Assembly (NCBI GenBank): GCA_937900425.1
Contig: CALCDT010000394.1
Span: 1 to 19,396 of the forward strand
DNA length: 19,396 bases
Direction of reading: 5' to 3'
Origin: an uncultured Alphaproteobacteria bacterium
Lineage (GTDB): Bacteria; Pseudomonadota; Alphaproteobacteria; Rhizobiales; Pleomorphomonadaceae
The position numbers were made by a program, and so were the translations under genes. The notes under the pieces are model-generated. The model saw nothing but the letters and a program-made list of their open reading frames with translations, ran no database searches and was not told the DNA's origin. Below are positions 8,600-16,352 of the stretch, in pieces; positions within the stretch are counted from its first letter, which is position 1, and every line of letters begins with the position of its first letter.

Positions 8600-9103
8600 T
8601 CACTCGACCATCAGCAGCCGGTTGTCGCCGACCTCGAAGCGGCTGAGGCGCTTCAGGAAACTCATGCCGAGGAGGTTGGTGCCGAGCGCCTCGTCGGGCA
8701 GCACCACGGCGTCGACGTTGGCGACGCGGATGTTCTCGACCTCGAGCGAGGCGAGGCGGACGCGGGCGGCGGCGATCTCGCCGTTGGCGGTGGCGACGCG
8801 GGCTGTGAAGGCGGAAGGGTCGACCGGAACGCCGAGCCGGCGCGCTTCGCTCGCCCGCAGCGCCACCACGGTGGCGCCGGTGTCGGCCAGCATCTCGGCG
8901 GTACGGCCGTTGACGTTGGTGCGGACGTAGAAGTGGCCGGCGCCGTCGGCGCGGATCTCGGTGCGCCGCGTTCCGGGGACGGCGTCCGGCTCGGCGCGGA
9001 CTTCCGCGAGGGTGACGTCGGGCGCGCTCGCCTGGTCGAGCATCGGCACGATCACGCCGACGCAGGCCAGCATCAGCATCGCCATGAACACGAGGCGTCC
9101 CAT
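8600..9103 (-). CDS. Membrane-anchored retropepsin-like aspartic protease (TIGR02281-type)
   Basis: The 167-residue product has one N-terminal membrane segment (about 4-22) and a periplasmic clan-AA aspartic protease domain. The strand-turn motif ADTGATVVALR carries the catalytic Asp74-Thr-Gly; the second half shows GTNLLGMSFLKRL (about 141-153), as in bacterial TIGR02281 proteins. Only one catalytic Asp is present per chain, so it should act as a dimer like retropepsin. The ATG at 9103 has GAAGGA about 9 bases upstream, and the protein is the usual size. Upstream in-frame codons give a non-homologous Arg/Pro-rich extension and are rejected. Its substrate is unknown. It lies 184 bases downstream of upp on the same strand. 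Confidence 0.87.
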   Translation of the reverse strand: MGRLVFMAMLMLACVGVIVPMLDQASAPDVTLAEVRAEPDAVPGTRRTEIRADGAGHFYVRTNVNGRTAEMLADTGATVVALRASEARRLGVPVDPSAFTARVATANGEIAAARVRLASLEVENIRVANVDAVVLPDEALGTNLLGMSFLKRLSRFEVGDNRLLMVE

Positions 9104-9287
9104 CGGGATGGTCCTTCCGCACCGATTTCGATCGGCCGAGGATGCCGGCGGCGGGTCAACAGCGGATGAACGGACGCCCTCGTCCGGCCCTGGGCCGGCG
9201 GCTTTCGCCCGCGAGGGTTGACGGATCCTGACGAGACCTGGCGGCAATCGAGCAAAAGACGCAAACCCGTGTCAGGAAGTGTCCTTC

Positions 9288-9917
9288 TCACTTCGTCCCG
9301 TACATGCGGTCGCCGGCGTCGCCGAGGCCGGGGACGATGTAGCCCTTTTCGTTGAGCTGGCGGTCGACGGCGGCGGTGAAGATCGGCACGTCCGGATGGG
9401 CGCCGCGGAAGCGTTCGATGCCTTCGGGGGCGGCGAGCAGGCAGACGAAGCGGATGTCCTTCGCCCCGCGTTCCTTGAGCCGCTCCACCGCGGCGACGGC
9501 GGAATTGGCGGTCGCCAGCATCGGGTCGACGACGATGGTGACGCGGTCGGCGATGTCCTCGGGGGCCTTGAAGTAATATTCGACGGCGACGAGGGTCTTC
9601 GGGTCGCGGTAGAGGCCGACGTGGGCGACGCGGGCCGCCGGCACGAGATCGAGCATCCCCTCGAGCAGGCCGTTGCCGGCGCGCAGCACCGAGGCGAAGA
9701 CAAGCTTCTTGCCGGTGAGCATCGGCGCCTGCATCTTTTCCAGAGGCGTCTCGATCTCGACCAGCGACAGGTCGAGATCGCGGGTCACCTCGTAGCAGAG
9801 CAGGGTGGCGATCTCGCGCAAGAGCTGGCGGAAACTCGCCGTGGAGGTGTCCTTCTCCCGCATCAGCGTCAGCTTGTGCTGCACCAGCGGATGCCCGATC
9901 ACCGTCACGCCGTCCAT
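9288..9917 (-). CDS. upp: Uracil phosphoribosyltransferase
   Basis: Converts uracil and PRPP to UMP. The 209-residue product shows the N-terminal HPLVQHKLTLMR, the PRPP-binding motif DPMLATANSA (131-140) and the C-terminal uracil-binding segment IVPGLGDAGDRMYGT. The ATG at 9917 is preferred over 9935 because GGGGGA sits about 5 bases upstream and the length matches Upp exactly. It is the last gene of the minus-strand cluster, 56 bases after urc4. In the fungal URC pathway the uracil phosphoribosyltransferase (URC6) performs the first committed step, so this copy may serve degradation as well as salvage. Whether a second upp exists elsewhere cannot be seen. Confidence 0.96.
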   Translation of the reverse strand: MDGVTVIGHPLVQHKLTLMREKDTSTASFRQLLREIATLLCYEVTRDLDLSLVEIETPLEKMQAPMLTGKKLVFASVLRAGNGLLEGMLDLVPAARVAHVGLYRDPKTLVAVEYYFKAPEDIADRVTIVVDPMLATANSAVAAVERLKERGAKDIRFVCLLAAPEGIERFRGAHPDVPIFTAAVDRQLNEKGYIVPGLGDAGDRMYGTK

Positions 9918-9973
9918 CGCCGTCCCCCGTCCCATATCCTTGACGGAACGACCATAATCGACCGTGCCGCCGA

Positions 9974-11206
9974 TTAGAATACCGTTCCGTCGCTGATCAC
10001 GGTGATCGGCGGGCCGCCGCCCTCGCGCGTCTCCTTGGCGATCTTGCGCCCGGCCGCCCAGGTGCCGCCTTCGAGCACCTTGGCGAGCGGCAGGCTTTCG
10101 GGTGTTTCGCCGAGCTTGTCGCGGATGAGCTCCGCGGTGCGGTCGAGCAGGGCGACGGTCAGGGCGCGCCATTCGACGACGAGGGCGGACTCCACCGATT
10201 GCGGGACCGCCGCCTCGGCGGGATCTTTCAGGCGCAGCACGCCGGTGTCGAGGAACAGGCCGCCGTTGCGATATTCGGCGAGGCCGGTGAGGCCGTCGAC
10301 ATCGGTGACCGTGATCCCGGCCCATTCCAGCGGCTCGATCAGCGAATAGCTCAGCCACTGCGACAGCTTGTGGAAGGGCACGAGGCCGGTGGTGGCGTCG
10401 CCGGTGACGAGGGCGGGATGGCGCCAGCAGTCGCCGAGATCGACGCCGTCCACGGCGATGCGGCCCGGCCAGATCGGGCCGAGGCTGGTCAGCACGGCTT
10501 TCAGGATATCCGGCGCCGGCAGGACCCCGTCGACCGCCTGCGCCTTCAGGTGATCGAACAGGCCGCCGGGGCGCGGGTCGTCCTCGCGGGCGAAGACGTC
10601 CGGGTCGGCGCCCACCACCTGGCCGAGGCGGTTGAGCAGCCCGGCGCGGCCTTCGAGGCCGACCATCGGATTTTCGGACGAAACCTGGAAGCCGGCGGCG
10701 ACCTCGGCCACCGACAGGGCGGCGAGGGCGGCGGCGTCGGCCCGGAAGGGATCGGCCGGCACCGAGGAGAAGACGCCGGAGACGAACATCGCGACGCTCG
10801 CCACCGCGAGGCCCTCGGAGCGGGCGAAGGTCATCCCCGTCGCGCTCTCCTCGTAGGACCAGTCCGGACCGGCGCCGGCGTCGAGCAGCACCGAGACGAT
10901 CGCGAGATCGAAGGCGGCCCGGGCGCCCTCCTCCAGCGTCTCGAAGCCCCGGGCCGCGCAGATCATGTCCCAGCGGTCGACGCCGCCGGCCTCGAAATGG
11001 CGCCAGCGGGCGTGGAAGGGCACGTCGAGGTCGGGGTAATTCTCGCGCATCACGGCGAGCACGGTGTCGGCGGCGGCCGGCAGGCGCTCGAGGTCGACGG
11101 TGAAATGGTCGAGCTTTCCCGCCAGCGCGAGATCGAGCATGGCGTGCGCCCGCGTCCGGACGGCAGCGGCGGAGAGGAGGTCGGCAGGGGTGGTCTCGGG
11201 GGGCAT
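9974..11206 (-). CDS. urc4: DUF1688 family protein, Urc4/Urg3-like uracil catabolism protein
   Basis: The 410-residue product matches my knowledge of the DUF1688 (URC4/Urg3) family: N-terminal LLSAAAVRTRAHAML, HFTVDLERL, NYPDLDVPFHARWRHFE, a central DPFRADAAALAALSVAEVAAGFQVS, GRIAVDGVDLGDCWRHPA, and the C-terminal LVPFHKLSQWLSYSLIEPLE and EYRNGGLFLDTGVL. In the yeast Lachancea kluyveri, URC4 is needed to use uracil as nitrogen source and ribosylurea builds up in urc4 mutants, so the protein probably acts at the ribosylurea step. The ATG at 11206 has no strong ribosome site. It follows urc1 across a 273-base spacer with a large inverted repeat and precedes upp. Family call firm; reaction inferred. 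Confidence 0.88.
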   Translation of the reverse strand: MPPETTPADLLSAAAVRTRAHAMLDLALAGKLDHFTVDLERLPAAADTVLAVMRENYPDLDVPFHARWRHFEAGGVDRWDMICAARGFETLEEGARAAFDLAIVSVLLDAGAGPDWSYEESATGMTFARSEGLAVASVAMFVSGVFSSVPADPFRADAAALAALSVAEVAAGFQVSSENPMVGLEGRAGLLNRLGQVVGADPDVFAREDDPRPGGLFDHLKAQAVDGVLPAPDILKAVLTSLGPIWPGRIAVDGVDLGDCWRHPALVTGDATTGLVPFHKLSQWLSYSLIEPLEWAGITVTDVDGLTGLAEYRNGGLFLDTGVLRLKDPAEAAVPQSVESALVVEWRALTVALLDRTAELIRDKLGETPESLPLAKVLEGGTWAAGRKIAKETREGGGPPITVISDGTVF

Positions 11207-11253
11207 GGCGTGGGTCCGGGTGGGATGATGACGGGGCCGGGCGGAGGAGAACG

Positions 11254-11418
11254 CTCCCCCCTCTCCCTGTCCCTCCCCCTCCAGGGGGGAGGGGACGCTC
11301 GGCGGAAGGATGTTCGTCTCGCGGCCTTTCGCCGAGGCGACAGGTGTCCATGCTGGCGCGGTCGTTCCCTTTGTCGTCCCCTCCCCCCGTGGAGGGGGAG
11401 GGACAGGGAGAGGGGGAG
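11254..11418. repeat. Large inverted repeat (two 44-base arms) between urc1 and urc4
   Basis: Arms at 11254-11297 and 11375-11418 are complementary except for two single-base indels and enclose 77 bases. Each arm also folds on itself (CCCTCCCCCTCC against GGGGGGAGGGG). Conceptual translation gives the GEGQGEGG-type peptide that I recognise from dispersed repeats in Hyphomicrobiales genomes. It is probably a composite REP/MITE-like element inserted into the operon spacer. Confidence 0.8.
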
Positions 11419-11479
11419 GCCGCGCGGGAAACACTCGCTCCGCCAAGATGCAGACGCCTGACCTGCGAGAGTCCTCGTC

Positions 11480-12742
11480 TCAATACTCCTCGATCGGCCG
11501 CCCCCGCGTCGCGCGCAGATCCTCCGCCCGCGGCGGCGCCTCGGGGGTGAAGTAGCCGGCGGCCTTCTTCGCCTCCATCTCGACCATGGCGTCGATCGGG
11601 ATGAGATCGGCGGGGATCGGGACGCGCTCTCCGATCTCGATGCCGGAGCCGGTGATGGCGTCGTATTTCATGTCGGACATCGAGACGAAGCGGTCGATGC
11701 GGGTGATGCCGAGCCAGTGCAGCACGTCGGGCATCAGTTGCTGGAAGCGGGCGTCCTGGACGCCGGCGACGCATTCGGTGCGCTCGAAATACTTCGCCGC
11801 GGTGTCGCCGCCCTCCTGGCGCTTGCGGGCGTTGTAGACGAGGAATTTCGTCACCTCGCCGAGCGCCCGGCCCTCCTTGCGGTTGTAGACGACGAGCCCG
11901 GCGCCGCCGGCCTGGGCCTCCTTCACGCATTCCTCGATACCGTGGACGAGATAGGGCCGGCAGGTGCAGATGTCCGAGCCGAAGACGTCGGAACCGTTGC
12001 ACTCGTCGTGGACGCGGCAGGTGAGGCGGCGCCTCGGATCGGCGATCGCGGCCGGGTCGCCGAAGATGTAGAGCGTCTGCCCGCCGATCGGCGGCAGGAA
12101 CAGCGAAAGATCCGGCCGGGTGACGAGTTCGGGATACATGCCGCCGGTCTGCTCGAACAGCGTGCGGCGCAGCCTCTCCTCGGAGACGCCGAAACGCTCG
12201 GCGATGCCCGGCAGATACCACACCGGATCGACCGCGGCCTTGATGACGGAAATGTCGCCGTGCTCGCGGACGATGTCGCCGTCGACCTTGAGGCGCTGGT
12301 CGCGGATCGCCTGCTGCAGTTCGACCACGGTGAGCCGGGCCCTGGTGACGGCGATGGTCGGCCGGATGTCGACGCCCTCGGCGAGGAGATCGGCGAAATC
12401 GGCGGCGACGCGGTGGCCGAAGGGATCGAGCGAGACGATCGCCTTCGCGTCGGCCCATTGCGGATGCGGGCCGAAGTCGACCACCGGGGCGGTGTTGGTG
12501 AGATCCGGTCGCTGGATCGGGTTGAGGGCGCCGGAGGAGACGGCGAGCGCCCGGTAGAGCGAATAGGAACCGCCATGGCTGCCGATGGTGTTGCGGTCGC
12601 CCGGCCGCGTCACGGTGCCGACCACCGGCCCGCGGATCGCCGGGTCCACCGCCCCCCAGGTCACGGGAAAGCGCACCGGCGCGCCGGCGCCGGGATGGGA
12701 GGTCAGGCGGATGTGGCCGGGCCGGTTGCCGCTGTCGCTCAT
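11480..12742 (-). CDS. urc1: GTP cyclohydrolase II-like protein, Urc1-type (uracil catabolism)
   Basis: The 420-residue product carries a C-terminal GTP cyclohydrolase II-like domain. The zinc-binding cysteines are conserved as Cys248, Cys259 and Cys261 (HDEC...DICTC; spacing 11 and 2 as in RibA), and GRALGEVTKF (291-300) replaces the RibA GRGIGL motif. About 200 extra N-terminal residues are not a DHBP synthase (RibB) domain, so it is not a RibBA fusion. This matches fungal URC1, a diverged cyclohydrolase thought to open the pyrimidine ring of UMP or a derivative. Adjacency to DUF1688 and upp supports this strongly. The ATG at 12742 has a weak GAAG ribosome site. A riboflavin role is unlikely without other rib genes nearby. 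Confidence 0.87.
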   Translation of the reverse strand: MSDSGNRPGHIRLTSHPGAGAPVRFPVTWGAVDPAIRGPVVGTVTRPGDRNTIGSHGGSYSLYRALAVSSGALNPIQRPDLTNTAPVVDFGPHPQWADAKAIVSLDPFGHRVAADFADLLAEGVDIRPTIAVTRARLTVVELQQAIRDQRLKVDGDIVREHGDISVIKAAVDPVWYLPGIAERFGVSEERLRRTLFEQTGGMYPELVTRPDLSLFLPPIGGQTLYIFGDPAAIADPRRRLTCRVHDECNGSDVFGSDICTCRPYLVHGIEECVKEAQAGGAGLVVYNRKEGRALGEVTKFLVYNARKRQEGGDTAAKYFERTECVAGVQDARFQQLMPDVLHWLGITRIDRFVSMSDMKYDAITGSGIEIGERVPIPADLIPIDAMVEMEAKKAAGYFTPEAPPRAEDLRATRGRPIEEY

Positions 12743-12845
12743 GTCACTTCACGCCGCTTCGGCGCCCTTTAGCGGGATCGAAGACAAGATATGGCGTCTT
12801 TTCAGGACGATGGGAAGATGGCGCGGCGATCGCCCGTCGCCGCGG
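12743..12845 (-). promoter_or_regulatory. Spacer upstream of urc1, possible internal promoter/operator
   Basis: 103 bases separate the ATPase stop from urc1, whereas upstream genes overlap or nearly touch. It contains an AT-rich patch with an inverted repeat AAGAC-N10-GTCTT (12781-12800), a possible operator for separate control of urc1-urc4-upp. No clear -35/-10 pair is visible. Confidence 0.35.
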
Positions 12846-13385
12846 TCACGGGCGGGCCGCGAGCGCGTCGAGGACGAGGCGGACGCGCCCGGCCACGGTC
12901 GTTCGCGCAAGGACCACCGTTTCGTAGCCGAGCGCCGGAAAGACGGCGGCGAGGCGCTGGTATTCGGCGACGGCGGCGTCGAAGCCGTGCCGACGGCCGC
13001 CGTCCGTGCGGAAGATCCCGGGCCAGGGCGGCGTCAGGAAGACCAGCGGATGATAGCGGTGGTCGTCCTTCAGGGCCTCGAGCAGCGACGGGTCGCCGGT
13101 CGCCGCCTCGAACGCCGCCGCGGCGTCGACGAGGCCGCGATCGAAAAACACCCGGCCCGGCAGGCGTGCCGCCCGGCGGCGATCGGCGAGGGCGAGGTCG
13201 AAGGCGCGGCGGGCGAAGGCGGCGAGATCGACCCAGGGCAGAGCGCGGCCGGCGCCGGCGCGCTCCTCGGCGACGATCCGGCGGCCGGGTTCCTCGACGA
13301 CGGCATGGCCGGCGCGGCCGAGGGCTGCGAGCAGCGTCGACTTGCCGCCGCCCGAGCAGCCGGAGAGCAGGACGAAGCGGTTCAC
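12846..13385 (-). CDS. P-loop AAA_28/NadR-like ATPase or small-molecule kinase
   Basis: The 179-residue cytoplasmic protein has a Walker A motif GCSGGGKST at residues 9-17 and, after EEPGRRIVAEE (about 31-41), a kinase-like VFFDRGLVDAA (about 98-108) and a C-terminal PWPGIFRTDGGRRHGFDAAVAEY region that resembles a lid. This architecture fits the AAA_28 family, which includes the ribosylnicotinamide kinase domain of NadR. The start is GTG at 13385, overlapping the add stop codon by four bases (GTGA), so translation is coupled to add. Its place between adenosine deaminase and urc1 suggests phosphorylation of a nucleoside or ring-opened nucleoside, but the substrate is unknown. Confidence 0.75.
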   Translation of the reverse strand: MNRFVLLSGCSGGGKSTLLAALGRAGHAVVEEPGRRIVAEERAGAGRALPWVDLAAFARRAFDLALADRRRAARLPGRVFFDRGLVDAAAAFEAATGDPSLLEALKDDHRYHPLVFLTPPWPGIFRTDGGRRHGFDAAVAEYQRLAAVFPALGYETVVLARTTVAGRVRLVLDALAARP

Positions 13386-14443
13386 GCCGCAGCGCCCGGC
13401 CAGGCGGCCACCCTCTCCCGAAGGGCCGTCTTCGTCGCCTCGTCGCAGAAGGCCGCGTCGATCGCGGTGGCGGTCAAGGCGAGCATCGCCTCCGCGCCGA
13501 GCCCGAAGACGGCGGCGACCGCCGCGTATTCCCGGGCCATCGAGGTGCGGAAGAAGGGGGGATCGTCGGAGGAGAGCGTCACCCGCACCCCGGCGTCGCG
13601 CAAGCGTATCAGCGGGTGGACGGCGAGGGTGGGGTAGACGGAAAGCGCGACGTTGGAGCCGGGGCAGACCTCCAGCACGACGCCCTCCGCCGCGAGCCGG
13701 TGGACGAGGCCGTCGTCCTCGATCGCGCGCACGCCGTGGCCGACGCGGGCGAGCGGCAGGGCGTCGAGCGCCTCGGCGACGCTCTGCGCACCGCGGATCT
13801 CGCCGGCGTGGCAGGTCAGCGCGAGGCCGGACTCGGCGGCGATCGCGAACGCCGGGGCGAAGTCGGCGACGCGGTGGAGCCGCTCGTCGCCGGCCATGCC
13901 GAAGCCGGTGACGCGCGGATGGGGGTGGGCGACGGCGGTCCTCGCCGCGGCGAGCGCCGCCTCGGCGCCGAAGTGGCGCTCGATCAGGGGGATGATGCGG
14001 CCGACGATGCCATGGGCGGCCTCCGCCCGCGCCATGCCCTCGGCGATGCCGCCGAGATAGTCGGCATAGGGGATGCCGGCGCGCCGGGCGTGGTCGGGCG
14101 AGATGAAGACCTCGGTGTAGATCACCCCGTCCGCCGCGGACGCCGCGAGGTAGGTCTCGGTCAGCTCGCAGAAGTCTTCGGCGGTTCGAAACACCGACGC
14201 CGCACCGTCGTAGGCGAGCAGAAACGTCGAAAAGTCGTGCCAGGCGTAGCCGCCGGAGGCGTCGAACAGCCGCGAGACGTCGACGTGATGGCGCGCGGCG
14301 AGGCGGCGCACGAGATCGGGCGGCGCGGCGCCCTCGACGTGGCAGTGGAGCTCGGCCTTGGGAAGGCCGAGAGGAAGACCCGGGGAAAAATCGGAACTGC
14401 CCGCGGTTCGGTCGCCGGCTCGTCCGTCGCGTGCCACCGTCAT
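13382..14443 (-). CDS. add: Adenosine deaminase
   Basis: Hydrolytic deamination of (deoxy)adenosine to (deoxy)inosine, zinc-dependent and cytoplasmic. The 353-residue TIM-barrel protein keeps all metal/catalytic positions: His33 and His35 (ELHCHVEG), His212 and Glu215 (CHAGE), His236 (VGHGVRA) and Asp293/Asp294 (SSDDPPF). The SSDDPPFF and VCPGSNVALSVYP segments are between classic adenosine and adenine deaminase forms, so adenine or a modified adenosine is an alternative substrate. Nucleoside phosphorylase neighbours favour adenosine. The ATG at 14443 lies 10 bases after the preceding gene's stop and has a weak ribosome site; the N-terminal 27 residues before LPKAELH are unusually long. The stop overlaps the ATPase start. 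Confidence 0.88.
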   Translation of the reverse strand: MTVARDGRAGDRTAGSSDFSPGLPLGLPKAELHCHVEGAAPPDLVRRLAARHHVDVSRLFDASGGYAWHDFSTFLLAYDGAASVFRTAEDFCELTETYLAASAADGVIYTEVFISPDHARRAGIPYADYLGGIAEGMARAEAAHGIVGRIIPLIERHFGAEAALAAARTAVAHPHPRVTGFGMAGDERLHRVADFAPAFAIAAESGLALTCHAGEIRGAQSVAEALDALPLARVGHGVRAIEDDGLVHRLAAEGVVLEVCPGSNVALSVYPTLAVHPLIRLRDAGVRVTLSSDDPPFFRTSMAREYAAVAAVFGLGAEAMLALTATAIDAAFCDEATKTALRERVAAWPGAAA

Positions 14444-14453
14444 GGGGCTGCCG

Positions 14454-14882
14454 TCATTTGCCCTCGCCCTTCTTCGTGATCGCCTCCTTCCAGATCGATT
14501 CGTCGGTGAGCGGGAACTCCAGTTCCATCGATTCGTCGATGACCGAGAAGCGTTTCGACACCTCGACCGGGTCGGCCCCCTCGTAGCGCAATTGCCGCTT
14601 CAATCCGCGAAGCCGCATCTGCTTGCGATAGAACCAGTCCGCCTTCGCGCCGAGACGGAAGCTCTGGTAGAGCGTCAGGCAGACGCCCGGGAGCAGAGCG
14701 ATCGCCGCGGCGATCTCCCGCGGGACCGCCTCGATGAAGCCGAGCGCCCCGGCGACGGCGCTCGACAGGATCGAGAGGATCACCGCGGTGACGCCGAGCC
14801 CGTAATGTTTGCGGGCGGACGCGACCATCCGCTTCTCCTCCGCCTCGAGGTCCGCCAGCAGACCCTCCTTCACATCCGTCAT
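14454..14882 (-). CDS. Small two-TM membrane protein, possibly SLATT/DUF4231-like
   Basis: The 142-residue product starts with a charged helix (about 1-25), then two hydrophobic segments (about 28-48 and 56-74), then a charged cytoplasmic-type tail with WFYRKQMRLRGLKRQLRYE (about 83-101). This layout, helix plus two TM segments plus an aromatic/basic helix, is reminiscent of SLATT domains, two-TM modules proposed as effectors in nucleotide-signalling conflict systems, but I cannot confirm homology. The ATG at 14882 is chosen over GTG 14909 because GGGGAGGGG lies just upstream. It sits in the nucleoside cluster between deoB and add, ending 10 bases before add, so it is probably cotranscribed. 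Confidence 0.65.
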   Translation of the reverse strand: MTDVKEGLLADLEAEEKRMVASARKHYGLGVTAVILSILSSAVAGALGFIEAVPREIAAAIALLPGVCLTLYQSFRLGAKADWFYRKQMRLRGLKRQLRYEGADPVEVSKRFSVIDESMELEFPLTDESIWKEAITKKGEGK

Positions 14883-14984
14883 CCGCCCCTCCCCCGACCG
14901 GACCTTCACCCGGACCCTCGCAATGCGGAGCCGCTCGCCGAACGGGCGCCCCCCCGCGGGCCGGACCCCGATCCGACGCCGATC

Positions 14985-16205
14985 CTAGCCGAAAATGCTC
15001 GTCCCGTGGCGCCCCGGCGAGAGGCCGAGCCATTTCGCCGCCGTCTCGCCGATATCGGCGAAGCTGTCGCGCCGGCCGGCGAAGCCGGGGGCAAGGCCGG
15101 GGGCGGTCATCAGCACCGGGACCATCTCGCGGGTGTGGTCAGTGCCGGTCCAGGTCGGGTCGCAGCCGTGGTCGGCCGTGAGGATCAGCAGGTCGCCGGG
15201 GGTCAGCCGGGCGAGCAGGTCCGGTAGCCGGCGGTCGAAGGCCTCGAGGGCGGCGGCGTAGCCGGCGACGTCGCGGCGGTGGCCGAAGTCGGTGTCGAAG
15301 TCCACGAAATTGGTGACGACGAGGTCGCCCGCGCCGGCGCGGTCGATCGCGGCGAGGGTCGCGTCCATCAGCGCGTCGTTGCCGGCGGCCTTGACGACCT
15401 CGGAGACGCCGACGTGGGCGAAGATGTCGCCGATCTTGCCGACGCCGACGACCCGGCCGCCGGCGGCGACGACCCGGTCGAGCAGGGTCGGCTCGGGCGG
15501 CGGCACGGCGAAGTCGCGGCGGTTGGCGGTGCGGGTGAAGCCGGTGGCGCCATCGCCGACGAAGGGCCGGGCGATGACGCGGCCGACGCCGAGCGGGTCG
15601 GCGAGGCGGCGGGCGATCCGGCAGACGCCGATCAGCCGGTCGAGCCCGAAAGACTGGTCGTGCGCGGCGATCTGGATCACCGAATCGGCGCTGGTGTAGA
15701 CGATCGGCCTGCCGGTCGCGACGTGCTCCCCGCCGAGGCGGGCGATGATCTCGGTGCCCGAGGCGTGGCAGTCGCCGAGGACGCCGGGAAGGCCGGCCTC
15801 GGCGATCAGCGCCCGGGTGAAGGCGGGCGGGAAGGTCGGCACGGCCAGCGGAAAATACGTCCAGTCGAAGGGCACCGGTACGCCGGCGATCTCCCAGTGA
15901 CCCGACGGCGTGTCCTTGCCCTTCGACCGCTCGGCGGCGAGCGCGCAGCACCCGGTGAGCGGCCCGGTGGCGATGCCGGGCGGCCGCCGGCCGGTCGCCG
16001 CCTCGGCGACCACCCCGAGGCCGAGAGCGGCGAGATTGGGCAGGGTCAGCGGCCCGGAGCGCAGACCCGCAACGTCGGCCGCGCCGGCGGCGCAGGCCTC
16101 CGCGACGTGGCCGACCGTGTCGGCCCCGGCGTCGCCGTAGGCCGCCGCATCGGGCGCGCCGCCGATGCCGACGCTGTCGAGCACCATCAGGAAAACGCGG
16201 GGCAT
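14985..16205 (-). CDS. deoB: Phosphopentomutase
   Basis: Interconverts (deoxy)ribose 1-phosphate and 5-phosphate, linking nucleoside phosphorolysis to central metabolism. The 406-residue alkaline-phosphatase-fold protein retains the phospho-acceptor Thr99 (KGKDTPSGHWE) and the two-metal site: Asp10 (VLDSVGIGGAPDA), Asp304 and His309 (DFDTDFGH), Asp345 and His346 (TADHG) and His357 (GTDHTRE), with the same spacings as characterised DeoB. The ATG at 16205 opens directly into MPRVFLMVLDSVG; the ribosome site is weak. It sits 147 bases after deoA, across a REP-like palindrome. deoC, the next enzyme for deoxyribose 5-phosphate, is not in this window. Confidence 0.96.
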   Translation of the reverse strand: MPRVFLMVLDSVGIGGAPDAAAYGDAGADTVGHVAEACAAGAADVAGLRSGPLTLPNLAALGLGVVAEAATGRRPPGIATGPLTGCCALAAERSKGKDTPSGHWEIAGVPVPFDWTYFPLAVPTFPPAFTRALIAEAGLPGVLGDCHASGTEIIARLGGEHVATGRPIVYTSADSVIQIAAHDQSFGLDRLIGVCRIARRLADPLGVGRVIARPFVGDGATGFTRTANRRDFAVPPPEPTLLDRVVAAGGRVVGVGKIGDIFAHVGVSEVVKAAGNDALMDATLAAIDRAGAGDLVVTNFVDFDTDFGHRRDVAGYAAALEAFDRRLPDLLARLTPGDLLILTADHGCDPTWTGTDHTREMVPVLMTAPGLAPGFAGRRDSFADIGETAAKWLGLSPGRHGTSIFG

Positions 16206-16280
16206 GGGCCGGAACCGTGGATCATCGGCGAATCCTACGCCGCCGTCCGGGGGTTGTCATCTTCCGCGGGAGAGGCCGCC

Positions 16281-16324
16281 CCTCATCCGCCCATCGGGCA
16301 CCTTCTCAACCGAGGGGAGAAGGG
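16281..16324. repeat. RIME/REP-like palindromic element between deoA and deoB
   Basis: CCTCATCC is followed by a small hairpin GCCC-ATC-GGGC (16289-16299) and a second stem CCTTCTC/GAGAAGG (16301-16307 with 16317-16323). The order CCTCATCC, GC hairpin, CCTTCTC...GAGAAGG is what I recall for dispersed intergenic palindromes in rhizobial genomes. It lies in the 147-base deoA-deoB spacer. Confidence 0.6.
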
Positions 16325-16352
16325 GTCGACCTCGTCCGGGCGAGATCGCACC

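Noticed and set aside
9241..9290. Intrinsic terminator after upp
   Set aside because: Only a 4-5-base stem (GAAG/CTTC) can be formed and there is no adjacent T tract.
9288..12458. A 1056-codon minus-strand open frame spanning upp, urc4 and most of urc1
   Set aside because: Only its last 209 codons (upp) look like protein; the rest is an Arg/Gly-rich shadow of urc4 and urc1 in another frame, kept open by high GC and running through the intergenic inverted repeat.
11480..12742. Housekeeping GTP cyclohydrolase II for riboflavin (ribA/ribBA)
   Set aside because: The protein lacks a RibB domain, has a diverged active-site motif and an unrelated N-terminal half, and its neighbours are DUF1688 and upp rather than rib genes.
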